DNA of 64,000 nt from Actinostola sp. cb2023 (taxonomy: Eukaryota; Cnidaria; Anthozoa; Actiniaria; Actinostolidae). Within the stretch, counting starts at the first letter, position 1; each line of letters opens with the position of its first letter. Location: NCBI GenBank assembly GCA_033675265.1, contig JAUJYZ010000708.1, positions 17,973 to 81,972 on the forward strand. The letters are read 5' to 3'. The translations under genes and the position numbers were made by a program. Below the pieces are notes generated by a model. The model worked only from the letters and a program-made list of their open reading frames with translations. It did no database searches and had not been told where the DNA came from. Shown piece after piece: positions 9,725 to 22,029 of the stretch.

Positions 9725-11879
9725 GATGTCAAGCTACAGGATATCAATAATTATATAAGTATATATAATGTACAAGAAATACTATTTAAAAATAGTATTA
9801 CATACATGTACATTTTATGTACTTATTATAGTAGTAAATGGCTGCAAGAAAAGCAAGAGTGTTACAAGAAATCCAGTGATTATTACTCAACATTCAACAG
9901 AATCCTGAGCCATTTCATAAATTAATGAAAGTATTAGCTTGGTATTACCTTACAAGTACATTGTAAGTTTTGGCATTAAAAAAATATATAAATCATATTT
10001 TTTAGAGTTTTTATTTGGTTCTGCACATATATTACAGGAAATGAAAACAAACTAAGCTAAATGAATGTCACTGTTTTACTATATTAGCAAATATGAAAAG
10101 AAAGTGCATAAATTCTATATGTAATTAACTGTAGGGTGTGTACCAGTGGTGGTTAAAGTAGTAACAACATTTACAACTGTAAAAGTATCTATTTACAACC
10201 TCCCAGATCTGTGAAGCATGGCTACATGGTGCAAAAAATATAAATTTATGTTTCGATCAACATCTGTCAGAGAGTTCAGAACATCAAATCTCCACTACTG
10301 GGTCAATTAAGACTGATTACACTAGGGGTATATCCTTAGTTATAGCCTGCGTAGGCAGGCTCTAGGAAAAAGGGTGGTTCAATTAAGCTACCTTAGTTCC
10401 AAAATGTTAGATCTTATTTGTTCCTAAGGTATATAAGCAACCATGAGTGTCTTGAGTCAGAATTATCATCTGATATTATGATGCAAAAATCATCACACAT
10501 GAGCAACATAGCACAATTATCACACAATTTATGTGCTGGTGGCAGCACATAATTTTTACGCCTAAAAGGTACCAACTCTAAAGTGACAAAAGCTACAACT
10601 GTCATTCCGGCTGTCATTATCTTATCTCGGGTCATTGATCTTGGGTATCTTATTTACTGACAAACACCCTAAATGGTACCGGCTTAGTCTCTTGTGGTCC
10701 ATTTAGATTTGTGTTACCCTAAGAGGGTGGTTCACCTTTTATATGGATCCTTTTGTTCCACACGACCCCACCAGCTTTAGCTAAAATAAGTAATATCGTG
10801 TTTAAATAAAAGTTATTGTATTGTATTGTAATTTCTGAAGACAAAGGGACTGCTGAAATTAAAATGCTTTAAAATAACTACTCTTCTACATGAGATAGTG
10901 TACTAGCTTCTCTCTCAAAAAGAAGAATGTAAACAGCCTAATAATATTTCTCATCAATAGACTTCACTGAGTCTGCCTTGGGGGAAAATAGGGCAAATGA
11001 TACACAGGGTATTACTCAAATACAACAACATGATATGGCAAGTAATTTATTAGTCTTTTAATACAAGATTGTACTTTTATCTGCACATTTACTGAGAAGG
11101 GAAGAAAATACACCCCACCAATCTTGTTCTGTACTCTTTTAACATTCACAAAAACACGACATTTTATATGGATGCTTATTTTTTTGCAAAGGAACCCGAA
11201 ACGAAGCCAACTGATTTTGTTCTGTCTCAACGGTATCGTAGTCCGTTGTTGAAGGAGGTAATTTATAGCGTAAATTAATTACTTGCCTCGACAGAAGAGA
11301 AGCGAAAACAAGTACAGAACCAAACTTGCGTGTTTTTCTTTGTGACCAGTAAAATCATTACAGTTTCTTAGCAGAAAATAGTAGCAATGACCACCATTCA
11401 GACCGTCCGCCATTTTGAAAATCCATCTGAGCCCGTTAGAAAAAGAGTCAGCTTTGTGTGTTATACCTATGCGCAGAGGATTCTCTTCTAAAAAGCTCCG
11501 AGCATCGTTATAGATTGACCAATCACGATTGAGCAGTTTCAAATGAAAGTCGCGCATGCGCGGACATTTGGACCAATCAGCATCGGCCTAGAAATGGCTG
11601 TTACCAGAGCCACTGACGGGAGAAGGAACGACCGACCGAGGTGCTCTGGGTACGAGAATGAGTGACGATTGTCTATGGAATTAGTGGTCATGCGTAGTGT
11701 TTTGGATTTGACAAAGTCCCACATCGATTGCGAGAAAGATAAATGTTTGTATATAAATGGTTCCAATACGTTTACATCTGATGGAGACACTAAGCCTCGG
11801 TGAGCCTCGATAGCATGTGATCGTATATTGCTGATACAACTGACGCCCCCCCCCCCCCCCCAAAAAAAAATATATATAC

Positions 11880-12108
11880 TGGGTTTTATAAGTCGTGCGG
11901 CCTACGGCCTGGGCACGAGTAATAACATCCAGACGATTCAGACTATGATCTGGCGAAGCCGGCTCGCATGGCAAAACTCGAGAAGGTCACATACTTCACA
12001 TTGTGTGTACCGATATGATCAAATACTTCGCATTCCGTGGCCTAACAAAAATAATAATAAAAAGAAAGTCCATTTTATAACTCGGGCTTCCTTCGGAAGA
12101 GCCGAGTA
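11880..12108. repeat. Paired hairpins of the TTATAA-CTCG type
   Basis: Two stem-loops about 150 bp apart: TTATAAGTCGTGC-N-GCACGAGTAATAA (11885-11926) and TTATAACTCGGGC-N-GCCGAGTAATAA (12076-12112). The loops are also palindromic (GGCCTACGGCC, TTCCTTCGGAA). The shared outer TTATAA and AATAA words suggest the two ends of one small element or two related elements. The partner is about 44590-44830, where the second stem is one pair longer. Confidence 0.5.
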
Positions 12109-12129
12109 ATAAGATACAACATTGCCACT

Positions 12130-13560
12130 CATATTGTAAATAATACATATGGACGGCCGATCTGTATGAGATTGACAAACTCGTGAAATAGACATTGCTG
12201 TAGCTAGACTAGACTGACATGACCTATAAACTTGGTCCCTTTAACCTTGCCATCCCTACGTACTTTTCCCAAACCCATCCTGCTTTACAAAATCGATGAA
12301 AGGGTTCAGTTGTCAATTGGGACCTCGTCTTATACTAACTCCTGCCACGCTTAATCTAGTTTCACTACTTTTTTTGTAATTTCTTTGTAATTTCCAACTA
12401 TTATTTTTATGTGGCGAATTCAATCATTGCCAGACTAAATATGGGACATTAGCCAGCGGTTTCCTCGGGCTCAGCATTTTGTCCCAAAATTCGCTAAAAA
12501 CAGTTCTAATTGCTAAATAAATGAAATACATATCTTAATTAGCGTTAATCTTTGTTTAGAAAGCAAGTTTAGAACTTCAAAATATCAAAAAGACTGATTT
12601 AACGACGGTCGATCAAAATATGACACAGGAAGCCCAACACAGAAATAGAGGGTGTCCACCAAAATACATCGAAATTTTACACTTCAAGCTCTCGGACTCC
12701 CTGTGTGCCATCACAGAATGCAGGCTAAGAATTCATGTAAACAGAAAAATGGCGGATGGTGAAGATCTTCATTTTCGGACAACCTTCCCTTCAGATATGG
12801 CCTGTCTTGGAGGATGACGAAAAGTGACTTTTAGGGATGATATCCACGTTCTTGGAACTAACTAGATTTGACAAAATGGGGATGTATCTACGTGAAATGT
12901 GTGCAGCAAACATTGCTGTTGAAAGTTCGAGTCAGACACGGCGTGTTAGACTGACTGATAGTTCTTGAAATTGAAATTACCCAACACAGGTTAAGACATT
13001 TTACAGAATATATATGGGGGATTCGTTCAGATAATCAACTCAATTATTGAAGCTCATGGAACCAGGTAGCACAATTGTAACCACAATTATGGTCATCTAA
13101 ATAAATGTGTTTGCTCATTCGCTGTCAATTTTTAGTCCGACATAAGATCGTTACTGAACTAAGTATTTGCAAAAAAAATGAAGTTCGCCATACATTTTCT
13201 TATACGATACTATCGCCATTACGGCTACTACTGCGCATGTTCGCTCATCGGCATGTCCAATATTTATGGTGATGAAACCGCTAAACTAAACTTCCAGAAG
13301 AATATAAACTCAAGTCAGAGACAACATTATTATTATGCTACCTGGCTGTAACTTCACAATTTTTACCCGAGAATATAGTTACAACACATCTCTAACGAAT
13401 AATAGCAGAGAAGAAGAAATCTCACTGACGATATCGGCAGGAGAGCACAATGGCATTCGTATCAAGGGACTTGGACTGCAAATTCAATCAAATATATGAA
13501 GACCTTGAAATAAAGTGACCAGAAGATGCTAAAACGTGCATGGATGCTAGGTATACATCG
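12130..13560. other. Stretch without a supported gene
   Basis: Only short open frames are seen. One (12620-12817) contains the YY1-like AAAATGGCGG start context, so a promoter or decayed first exon is possible. The partner is about 43140-44570. Confidence 0.4.
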
Positions 13561-13566
13561 TACGGC

Positions 13567-13720
13567 ACCCGGTTCAGTTCGAAAGCGGGTTAACGCTAAC
13601 ACGGGGTTAAATATGGCTAACCCGGGGTTAAATTCGCTAACCAAGGATTAATTCTTAATATTTTACCCTAGGTTAGCCATATTTAACCCTGGGTTAGCGT
13701 TAACCCTTTTTCGAACAACC
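13567..13720. mobile_element. Palindromic MITE, GGTTAGC family
   Basis: The ends are ACCCGGTTCAGTTCGAAAGC and the inverse of GGTTGTTCGAAAAAGG. Between them GGGTTAACGCTAAC, GGCTAACCCGG and TTAGCCATATTTAACCC alternate in both directions, so the whole element can fold back. Partner 42980-43135. Confidence 0.75.
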
Positions 13721-13920
13721 TACCGAGCCCGTGAAGATATAGTGATCACTAAACGACACGTTGGAACTGCATGTGTATGCTTAGGTCAGTTCTTGGGTGA
13801 TCCACCTAACAAGTGGTCCAATCAGAGAACGGAATGTTTAATCATCATTATTTTAAAGAGAGGAAGTATATAACCACATGACAGACCAGGCATTCTTCAG
13901 ACACTCTACTTAAGTGTCCA

Positions 13921-14168
13921 AAGCACTAATTTGGAGACACTTTACTCTCACACACTACCACTACATTCTAATATTCTATACATACAACATTCAGCTCACT
14001 AGTTATGTTTTTTTTTAATGAGGGAGGAAAATCGGAGTGCCCGGAGAAAAACCCTCGAAGCAAGGGAGAGAACGAACTGACAAACTCAAATCACATGTGA
14101 TTCCAGGTCGATCCGGGAATCGAACCCGCGGAACACAGAGCTCTCGCCACTCGGCCACCCTTGCTTCC
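13921..14168 (-). mobile_element. tRNA-derived SINE
   Basis: Minus-strand copy of the SINE at 42535-42785. It has GTGGCCGAGTGG (A box) and GGTTCGATTCC (B box). Both fit the internal RNA polymerase III promoter of a tRNA-Leu/Ser-like head. The body CTCCGGGCACTCCGATTTTCC follows. Confidence 0.85.
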
Positions 14169-14317
14169 CAAATATCAAGAAGAAGTATACATTTCAGCAA
14201 TATTTGGGATGGGGGAGTATATCTTGACAATCCGTATTCATGACTGTGGAATTTTGACCAGTGCTGTCGATAATACTCCAGTTTGGCGTTGATTAGTGAT
14301 GACCGCTGTCCTTGACA

Positions 14318-14525
14318 AAATACGCATTTGTACAGGGTTAGCCTCGATTCAGAAAACATTCCGTGCAATTCAAGAATGTTTATATATATTGTTTCGTGTT
14401 CTTGTTGATATTTGTGAATAATCTACACTGACTCGAGGCTAACCCTGCACACATGCGTCTGATGTCAATAAGTGCAGCGGTTTTATAACGCGGGATCGAT
14501 CTGTGAACGCGAAAAGGGACTATTT
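14318..14525. repeat. Dispersed repeat with paired AGGGTTAGCCTCGA
   Basis: AGGGTTAGCCTCGATTCAG at 14334 is faced by its inverse GACTCGAGGCTAACCCT at 14430. The family is shared with 8838-9020. Partner 42180-42390. Confidence 0.6.
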
Positions 14526-15021
14526 GGAATCAGGCTAACATAATATTGTCCTATTATCATGCCATATAGATGTCGAGAATGGGTATGATGTGGCAGATTT
14601 GTCTGCACGTTCTAGTACTAGTAGTCGCAGAACACAAAAGAAAGCTGTCGTTTCTATTACCGTTTATTCAAAATACAGAGGGCAGGGGAGAAACCAAGGA
14701 GAGAGCACCCTTGAAAGTGGGGAGGGGGGCGGATATACGAGTAATACTAGTATATATCACACGACAATGTATTGTGACAAACTGTTTGGCTAAAAAAGTG
14801 TGGTGGGTTACATTAACAATAACGTCTATATAGTTAAAATTTTGATTTTACGGCATTTACAACAAATAAGCTTTTACGTACGAGTGTCGTCATGATCAGG
14901 GACGAAGACAAACTAGGACAGCATGTATAATCTAGCAACATAGAAAGACATTAACTTATTTTAGAACGAATTTAAATTTTTAAGGATTGTTTACTGAAAT
15001 AACTGTCACGTTAACAGCAAA

Positions 15022-17088
15022 TCAAGCCATTTGACCGTAACATATCAGCTTTCCAAGAGTATGATATCCAAGTTCATCAGAATCTCCTACATCACCAAAC
15101 CTAGAATTTAGTGAAAAGATTAAACATACGATATTACTGCAGTGTGGACGTACTAGCATAGAGGGATTATGAATAGATTAGGATGAGAGGATGGAAGGAA
15201 GGTAGAAAGCCGGCGGGGTGGGTTTTAGATGGTTATATAGATAGCTCTGCAGCGGAATTTCAATGTGAGGTCTACTCTGATGTAATCTACTTGTGTTCAT
15301 ACCTTAGCGAAATGACAGGAAGATCTTCTTTGTAGTTCAGTAAACCAGAATCTTCAAGCCAAAAGTCCTTGTTTGCGTCACAGTTACAGCTAGCATTGCT
15401 TGCACAGCTTCCCGTCATGCCACAGGCGCACATTCCACTGTCACGTGACGCGCCGCCCCAGTACTTCATTTGACGCCCATCACGTGACACAAGCCATGAT
15501 GTCTGTGCATCTACACGATGATCTGAATAATAATAGAAAGAGTTCAAATGTAGAAAGATGACTGGAGTAAGCAAGACAATAATATCGATCCCATGCATGA
15601 CTTACACAGTAACAGTGCATCCACACACTCGTATTTGATGTACTGTTCACAATGGGTTGAGATGGATGTCAATGCTCGTAGTTGGTTCAGATCACTAGAT
15701 ATCCCATCATAAACCACATCACGTCTATAGCACCCATTAGCCTCACAACCGGTCACTATGGTGCGGACTTCGCTGTTGTGACTCACAACTGTCACGCCAA
15801 TGCCATTGTGACTGGTCATGTTACAGTAGATGCTGAATGGCTGCGCTGCACCATTGGGTCCATCAGGATCAATGACGTAATGCTTGCTTTCATGGTACCC
15901 AAGAGACTTTGCGTTACTACAAGACTTGGGAGCTGGAGAGCAAATCAGAACATGTTGAGTGAATTGAAATTACGACCACCATCAACACAACTGAAAACGA
16001 TAGGTACATTTGACCACAATCCTTTGCGCGCAGAAAACACAGCATATCTTTGAGAATGACCGTAAGAAAGAGTTTTGAAACTGAAAATGTGAACAGATAA
16101 AGCAATATGGGCGCAGTTCCCGAAAGACTGATTAGTTAATTGAATCGAATGTCTTTCTCAACAGGTTTCAGATATTGGCAGTGGTTTGTAGCGGGGAATT
16201 ATACTATCACTCTGCCGCATCCTGCTGGACACCTGTTTATCAGCCGTTTTGTAGAATAATAATAGAATCCTAAAATCATAATATTTAATTACGTCTCTTC
16301 CACATTGGCTGTTTTTGGGAAGAGCTCACACTCCATAACTTGTAAAGGCTAATTATTCACTCAACTGAGTCAACGGATTTTCTTAAGGCTGACTCGAAAA
16401 AAAACGCATTAACCCACTAGCTATAGCTGAGCTCTGAAAATTCGGAAAAAGCCTTCTTATTATTGCATAACCCGAGCCAAATACTTTCCCATCCGGCCCT
16501 CCCGCTCAGTTATTAAGTACATCGTATTAAATTTGGCCGCTCTCAATTGATTGGAAGACTGAAGACAAAAATGTAAGGATAGAAGAATGAACTACCACGG
16601 CGCATTACTGAAATCCTTATTTTCGAAGCTCATGTAGTTGGTTGTCGTCTAGTATGTCTACAGTAGTTTCTCGGCTCCAATGCTGCGATACATTCGACAT
16701 ATTTTCTGACAATCTCACCTGAAGATTTGAAGTAGAAGTCGTAAAATTCTGACGGCACCAGTTTGAAGCCGCCATAGTCTGCTGGAGAGTCGTAAATAGT
16801 GCAAAGGTGCCGTCCAATTTCGTCTGGGTTTCTTGCAAAGTTGATTGAAACGCATTTCAATTCACGAAGGCAGAAGAAAAGACAGCTGAATGCATCCTCG
16901 ACCTCGGTTGATGCTATCCCTTCACCTCCCTCCATGAAAGAAAAGGGCTGCTTTTGAAAATCGGACGATCTGTAACGATCGCTATCCGAGCACATCACTT
17001 CACTAAACGGCACGAAAAGATGAGTGAAAATAAACACAACTATCATGATGTGGAACACACAAGTTGGAAGGATTGTTGACTGAAGCAT
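15022..17088 (-). CDS. Secreted PAN/apple plus CNTNAP-type fibrinogen-like protein (four exons)
   Basis: Exons are 16719-17088, 15606-15932, 15303-15522 and 15022-15100; all introns are GT-AG and phases match. The product is 331 aa. Residues 8-30 form a hydrophobic signal peptide. Residues about 35-122 look like a PAN/apple module, with cysteines in SCLFFCLRELKC and HLCTIY. Residues 128-330 form a fibrinogen-like domain of the contactin-associated-protein kind: HYVIDPDGPNGAAQPFSVYC, YWGGASRDSGMCACGM, CNCDANKDFWLEDSGLL, LPVISLRFGD. There is no membrane anchor, so it is probably secreted and may bind glycans or cell surfaces. Paralogous truncated exons lie at 3754-4512. The donor after exon 1 is CAG-GTGAGA. 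Family assignment is by motif; function is inferred. Confidence 0.85.
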
Positions 17089-17870
17089 ACTCGTCGTGGC
17101 TCAGTTGTTGGATTTGCTATGAGTAGTGCCGTAACCAAGCTCTAACGACGGACGAGGCAAGAATGAAAACCTGAGTTGCCTCGTGTTGCCTATGCATACA
17201 ATGATGTATCTAAGGCCTTGATGAATGTCTTGTAAATAAAGTATACATTAGGAAGCCTATTAGATACTATTCAATTAAGACATCAGACTAAAAGTGCGGC
17301 TTTTATTAGAAAACAGCGTGAGGGAAGTCTTCTTTAAGGCACTAAATGAACACTTATTACTGAAACATACCATGATCCTCCTAGTGGGGCCATTTTACCG
17401 TTTTTATATCAAGAAGTTTGGTGATTTTATTTCCATGACTTGTCTTTTATTTAATTCAATACTTTTGCCACTTGTTGTCTTGAGCGATGACTTGGCGTGT
17501 TGTGATATCCTACATGCAACTGGAACGCTTTCAGAAACGCCGCGAGTCAGGTTGTTGAATCCATTAGTTAAATGATCCAATAATGACAACAAATGGCTTG
17601 GGGCGAAAATAAATGAAAAGCATATTTGTCAGCACATATATTGTAGTTGGAATTTTCCCTGTTGTTTTATTTTTTTCTGAGCTGAAGTTTGTTCTTTCAA
17701 TTATGATGGAAGATCACAATAGTACAAAACGCATGGAAATGTTGTGGTTCGTGAATGTTCGAAATCTTAAACCAGTGAACATTAAACTGACCAGTGAGAA
17801 ATAAAATAAAATAAAATAAATAATTATAACTGTTTATTTAAGTGTCCAATGTGTTCTAGCGCTTGCGCAC

Positions 17871-18741
17871 ATAGATCTTTTTCGAGATGCGATGGTCGCT
17901 GTCCAAAGTATCGCGGGCGAGCGTGGAAACGAGGCATATTCGGGCAAGAATGTAATCAAACAAATCCTTTTCATCGTAAGAAAATGATAAAAGCTCCATA
18001 TTTTGTGCGATATTGCCTTTCCACGAAGAATTCAAGTGTCTCACCTGTTTCTTTACGATGTCAACAATGTATCAGCCGCCTGTAAAGCAATGACTTGGCA
18101 TTCTTGTAGTGTTTTTGGCTGTGAACTGAACACCGAACGTAAGATACAACTCGATGTCCCAGGTAACACAATTTTCCGTAGAACTAACAAGTAAACTCTA
18201 CGTTTTTTAAACAGTACACTGCCTGATTTGAAAGAATATCTCTCGTACTTGGGAATACCAACGCGGTACAATAATAGAAAGGTTTATTTATACAATGGAA
18301 AACTTGCTGATCATATCTAGCTGCCATCCAGTCTTGGCAAAGAAAATCGTGATATGAACAAATTGCAAAGAAACATCACCAAGATAACATTCATTTACCA
18401 TTATAAATCACTAACTTAAAGACTGGCTGGACTAAAAATCTCACTCATGCACCGTACTATCTACAACTTCAGTAAAATGCAGCCTGTTCACACAAGGCAA
18501 TTTAATGTTCGGTGTTTTCACAGCCAAAACACTACAGTAATGCATTGTTGACATCGTAAAGAAACAGGTGAGACACTTGAATTCTTCGTGGAAAGGCAAT
18601 ATCGCACAAAATATGGAGCTTTTATCATTTTCTTACGATGAAAAGGATTTGTTTGATTACATTCTTGCCCGAATATGCCTCGTTTCCACGCTCGCCCGCG
18701 ATACTTTGGACAGCGACCATCGCATCTCGAAAAAGGTCTAT
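17871..18741. mobile_element. Foldback element with about 235-265-bp TIRs
   Basis: The left terminus ATAGATCTTTTTCGAGATGC at 17871 is matched in inverse at the right terminus 18741. Perfect pairing runs for about 199 bp (17871-18069 with 18543-18741) and, past a 30-bp insertion, on to about 18137 and 18507. Open frames in the TIRs (for example one with RCPKYRGRAWKRGIFGQEC) occur in both copies and are not recognised. The core has no transposase. Partner 37949-38816. Confidence 0.75.
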
Positions 18742-18990
18742 TGGGGGGACACTGTACTCTCACACACACTACCACTACATTCTAATATTCTATGCATACA
18801 ACTTTCAGCTCACTAGATCGTTTTTATTGAGGGAGGAAAACCGGAGTACCCGGAGAAAAACCCCCGAAGCAAGGGAGAGAACGAACTGACAAACTCAAAT
18901 CACATGTGATCCCAGGTCCGGGAATCGAACCCGGGACACAGAGGTGACAGACCGAGGCTCTCACCACTCGGCCACCCTTGCTTCCCAAGA
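18742..18990 (-). mobile_element. tRNA-derived SINE abutting the foldback element
   Basis: Minus-strand SINE with the same A and B boxes as at 37700. It begins directly at the end of the foldback element, so one inserted at the edge of the other. Confidence 0.85.
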
Positions 18991-19312
18991 AAACCGTACG
19001 AAATAATTAATTAGCCCTTGTACTTTACCTTATGGTACAAAGCACCATAAAGTACTGTTTTGTTTTGTTTTACGGATATAATACGAGCACTCCACAAGCA
19101 CTCTTAGAAATTTATCAAAAGTTACTTTATTAACATTTTTGCTCTATCACCAATGAGCCCGCGAGCATGACGGAACTAAAAGTCAGGTGTATTTTATATA
19201 CAGCGCATGCCCAAAAGGTATACCGGCGTGCCTGAAAATTGCACTATCGAGTCTCGTGGCTGAAAAAAAAAAAAACACTAAAAAAGATTCGCAAAAATAA
19301 GAACTGTAGTTA

Positions 19313-19732
19313 TTAGCCACTTTAGAAACGAGTAAAGGACTGGGAACGAGTTTTGAGAATTAATCTAATTAAAAAATGAACCCCATCGCAAGAAAGAGCA
19401 TATCACAATTAGCATTATTACCAAGTTTCAAAAGGTTTTGTTTGATATTGAACGAGTAACAGCTTTCCAAAACTCGCAAATATTACAAAGAAACAGGCTC
19501 CTGAAAGAAATGTATGTTTAGTAGGGACGCTTGTACCGAGTAATCATACATTTCTTTGTAATTTTTGCAGTTTTTAAATGTCTGCAGTTCAGTTGCTGCT
19601 TCTCCAAACCCTATCAAACTCCTAAAACGTACTAATTCTGATATGCTCTTTCATGTGATGGGGTTCATTTTTTAATTAGATTAATTTTTTAAAACTCGTT
19701 CCCAGTCCTTCACTCGTTTCTAAAGTGGCTAA
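19313..19732. mobile_element. 420-bp MITE with about 95-bp TIRs
   Basis: TTAGCCACTTTAGAAACGAG at 19313 is matched in inverse at 19732. Pairing extends through GGACTGGGAACGAGTTTT and AAAAATGAACCCCATC. The flanks suggest a TA or TTA target. Partner 36958-37376. Confidence 0.8.
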
Positions 19733-19746
19733 TTAGTGTCAAGAAA

Positions 19747-20045
19747 GCCAAGGATTGTACGTCACAAAATCTGGACAATCAAAGAATTTGGAGATGATTC
19801 TATCAAAATTACATAACGTACCAAATTTCAATACAGTAAATACATATAGGAGAAATCGTTTTTCCTAATTTTTCGCCTTACTAGATGTTGGAGCTGCTGA
19901 TAATCTTTTCCAATGACATTTTTTTGAAGAAAGACAAGGATTATACGTACGTCAAACAATATATCTGGAAAATCCACGAATTTGGAGATGGTTCTATGAA
20001 AATTACATAACGTAGCAAATTTCAATAGGGTTTTTGTAAATCCTC
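19747..20045. repeat. Direct duplication, about 95-bp units
   Basis: CAAGGATTGTACGT to CAAATTTCAATA (19750-19833) recurs with changes at 19937-20026, sharing TTTGGAGATG and AAAATTACATAACGTA. No function is seen. Partner about 36640-36945. Confidence 0.55.
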
Positions 20046-21769
20046 TGTTTTCCATGGCTTAAAACATGGGATTTGTTTTCGATAAGCAAATTTATCATAT
20101 AGACACTAGTGTTTTACTGCGAAATTTTCCGTACGAACTTCATCCGGGACTTCTGTGACATATTTTCCATATCCTCACACGTGAAGATATCGATGATGTC
20201 ACTTCCGATGTTTTCCCGCTCACTTGACGCGCGTTACAACCGAAGTCAAAATGGCGAGCGACTGGTTTGTCAAAGTGACTGACGAGTACAATCATATATC
20301 TTTAGCGAGGAACAAGAGAATCAAAACACAAAAAGGAAGACGTTATACCAGAAGTACATAACTAGAAGTGTCCATCTGTATAATATAATAGTCGTACATC
20401 AGATTAGCGAGTGAGCTATTTTTAGAAAAGCACGATCAGCCAATGATAGCGCACGAAAACTCAAACTCGTTACCTGATTGGTTGAAGTCTAAATTGGATT
20501 TGCTTGCCGTGCTTTGGGTGACAACCAAAACAAAAACAACAATGGCTGCGTCGCTTGTTGCAAAACAAATAGACGGGGAAAAAGACGAAAACAAACAAAA
20601 ATAGACGGAAAAGTACTAATGGACTCCTGAAATTTGAGTTTTGAACACCAGTCGAAGGAATAGTGAGGTATGAGAGTGAGAGTTTAGAGTGAATAGTGAG
20701 GTATAATGAGAGTGTTTGAGTGAGAGTCGTGAGTTTTTCCTGTCAAAATGGCCGAGGTGAGAAGCAAACTACTTTCCTGTTTGGCCGATAAGGCAAGAAA
20801 AAACATCGAAAGTAAGGAAGGACAGGGCTTGAAGTTCCAAGAAGAAAAGAAGAAAATGGAAGATCTCTGCAGTTTTCTCAACTCAAGTGATATTTGGCCG
20901 AAACATCTCGTGGCTGAAGTCACTTCCATTAAAGACGAAGGAGGAACTTTTCTTCTTGTATCACAAACGTTTTGCCATTACAGTGCTGTTGCCGGTCCCT
21001 TCAAGCCAATACGCCTGGTTATATCTGCAGCAGGGGAATGGAAGTCAAATGTTGATGTAGTTGCGGAGGGGAAGATAAGCTTAGTAGTAAACGAGTCAGC
21101 AGTTGAAACTGTCATCACGCTGGCAGCAGAGATGCTGAGCGACGCTCATGTGCTTTGTCCCGGTCTGGACGACCCAAGCTACAAAAACCTAGAAAATCAA
21201 TTAGGATATTTGCCAAAATCTTTGAGAATGACACAATGGCCAGAAGAAAATATCCGCAGCCAAGGATGCGCCATGTGGTTTAGACCCCAACCTAATTTAA
21301 GGAGAGCTAATGGCAACAATGATAGCTGTGCTTCGTGTTACAAGCAAAGAGGGTATGTAGATTTGCGATTGAAGAGACGGCACAATCTCACAGAAAAACA
21401 ACGGCGGAAACGCCAATCGGAAGCAAGTCATCTTCCAGATAAATATTTAAGTCCAGTCAGCAAGAAGGCAAGACATCTAAGAAGAAAAAACAAAAAAGAG
21501 TTAAGCTATCTAACACGGCCGCAAGATATAGGAAGAAGACCAGTGTGCTTCTGACATCCAAACAAAGCAAGGAAATGGCCGAACTGTGCGAATTAGTTAG
21601 CGAAGAAGGTCAAGAGCTTGAAAGAGTAGCCATAGAAGCAAACGAATTTGGAAACATCAGAGTGAAGGGGAAAACTGTGAAACGTGGTGATCTGTTGAAG
21701 GAAATATGGAACCAGGAGAAGTCAGAGCTAATAAGAGATCAGCAACAAAATGGTGTGTAAGCTTTAATA

Positions 21770-21905
21770 TAATATATTAATAAAATAAACAATAAACAAT
21801 AATAATAATAATGATAATAATAATAATAATAATTTATTATTGTACATTTTGTAAGTAATATTCTTGATATTTTTCTTCTTGCTCAAAAAAAAAAAAAAAA
21901 AAAAT
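21770..21905. repeat. AAT microsatellite and poly-A tract
   Basis: AATAATAAT run followed by about 19 A near 21885-21904. Partner 34785-34925. Confidence 0.85.
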
Positions 21906-22029
21906 TTTCCTTTCTCTAAAGTTAGAATATTATTATTTCACATTCTCATTCTGAAAATAATTTTAAATGTTGTCTATTTTCATGTTCTCTGTACTTCTAA
22001 TATATAGTTACTGGAAAAAGAGGAAACCG

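Larger units (their letters stand above)
6577..11660. mobile_element. Mutator-like (MULE-type) element with 715-bp TIRs
   Basis: The segment 6577-7290 is repeated in reverse complement at 10943-11660, nearly identical (714 and 718 bp). The element starts CATTCTCGTACCC and ends with its inverse. The 9-mer AGTGACGAT flanks it directly at 6568-6576 and 11661-11669. A 9-bp duplication and very long TIRs fit Mutator-like elements; Merlin-type is less likely because its TIRs are short. The 3.65-kb interior shows no MULE transposase. It is filled with nested repeats: hairpin 8546-8771, a TTAGCC repeat about 9616-9724, and others. It is therefore probably non-autonomous. Both ends carry a promoter-like segment. 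Confidence 0.8.

Noticed and set aside
15682..16053. 123-codon plus-strand open frame
   Set aside because: It is antisense to exon 2 of the PAN/fibrinogen-like gene and has no independent support.
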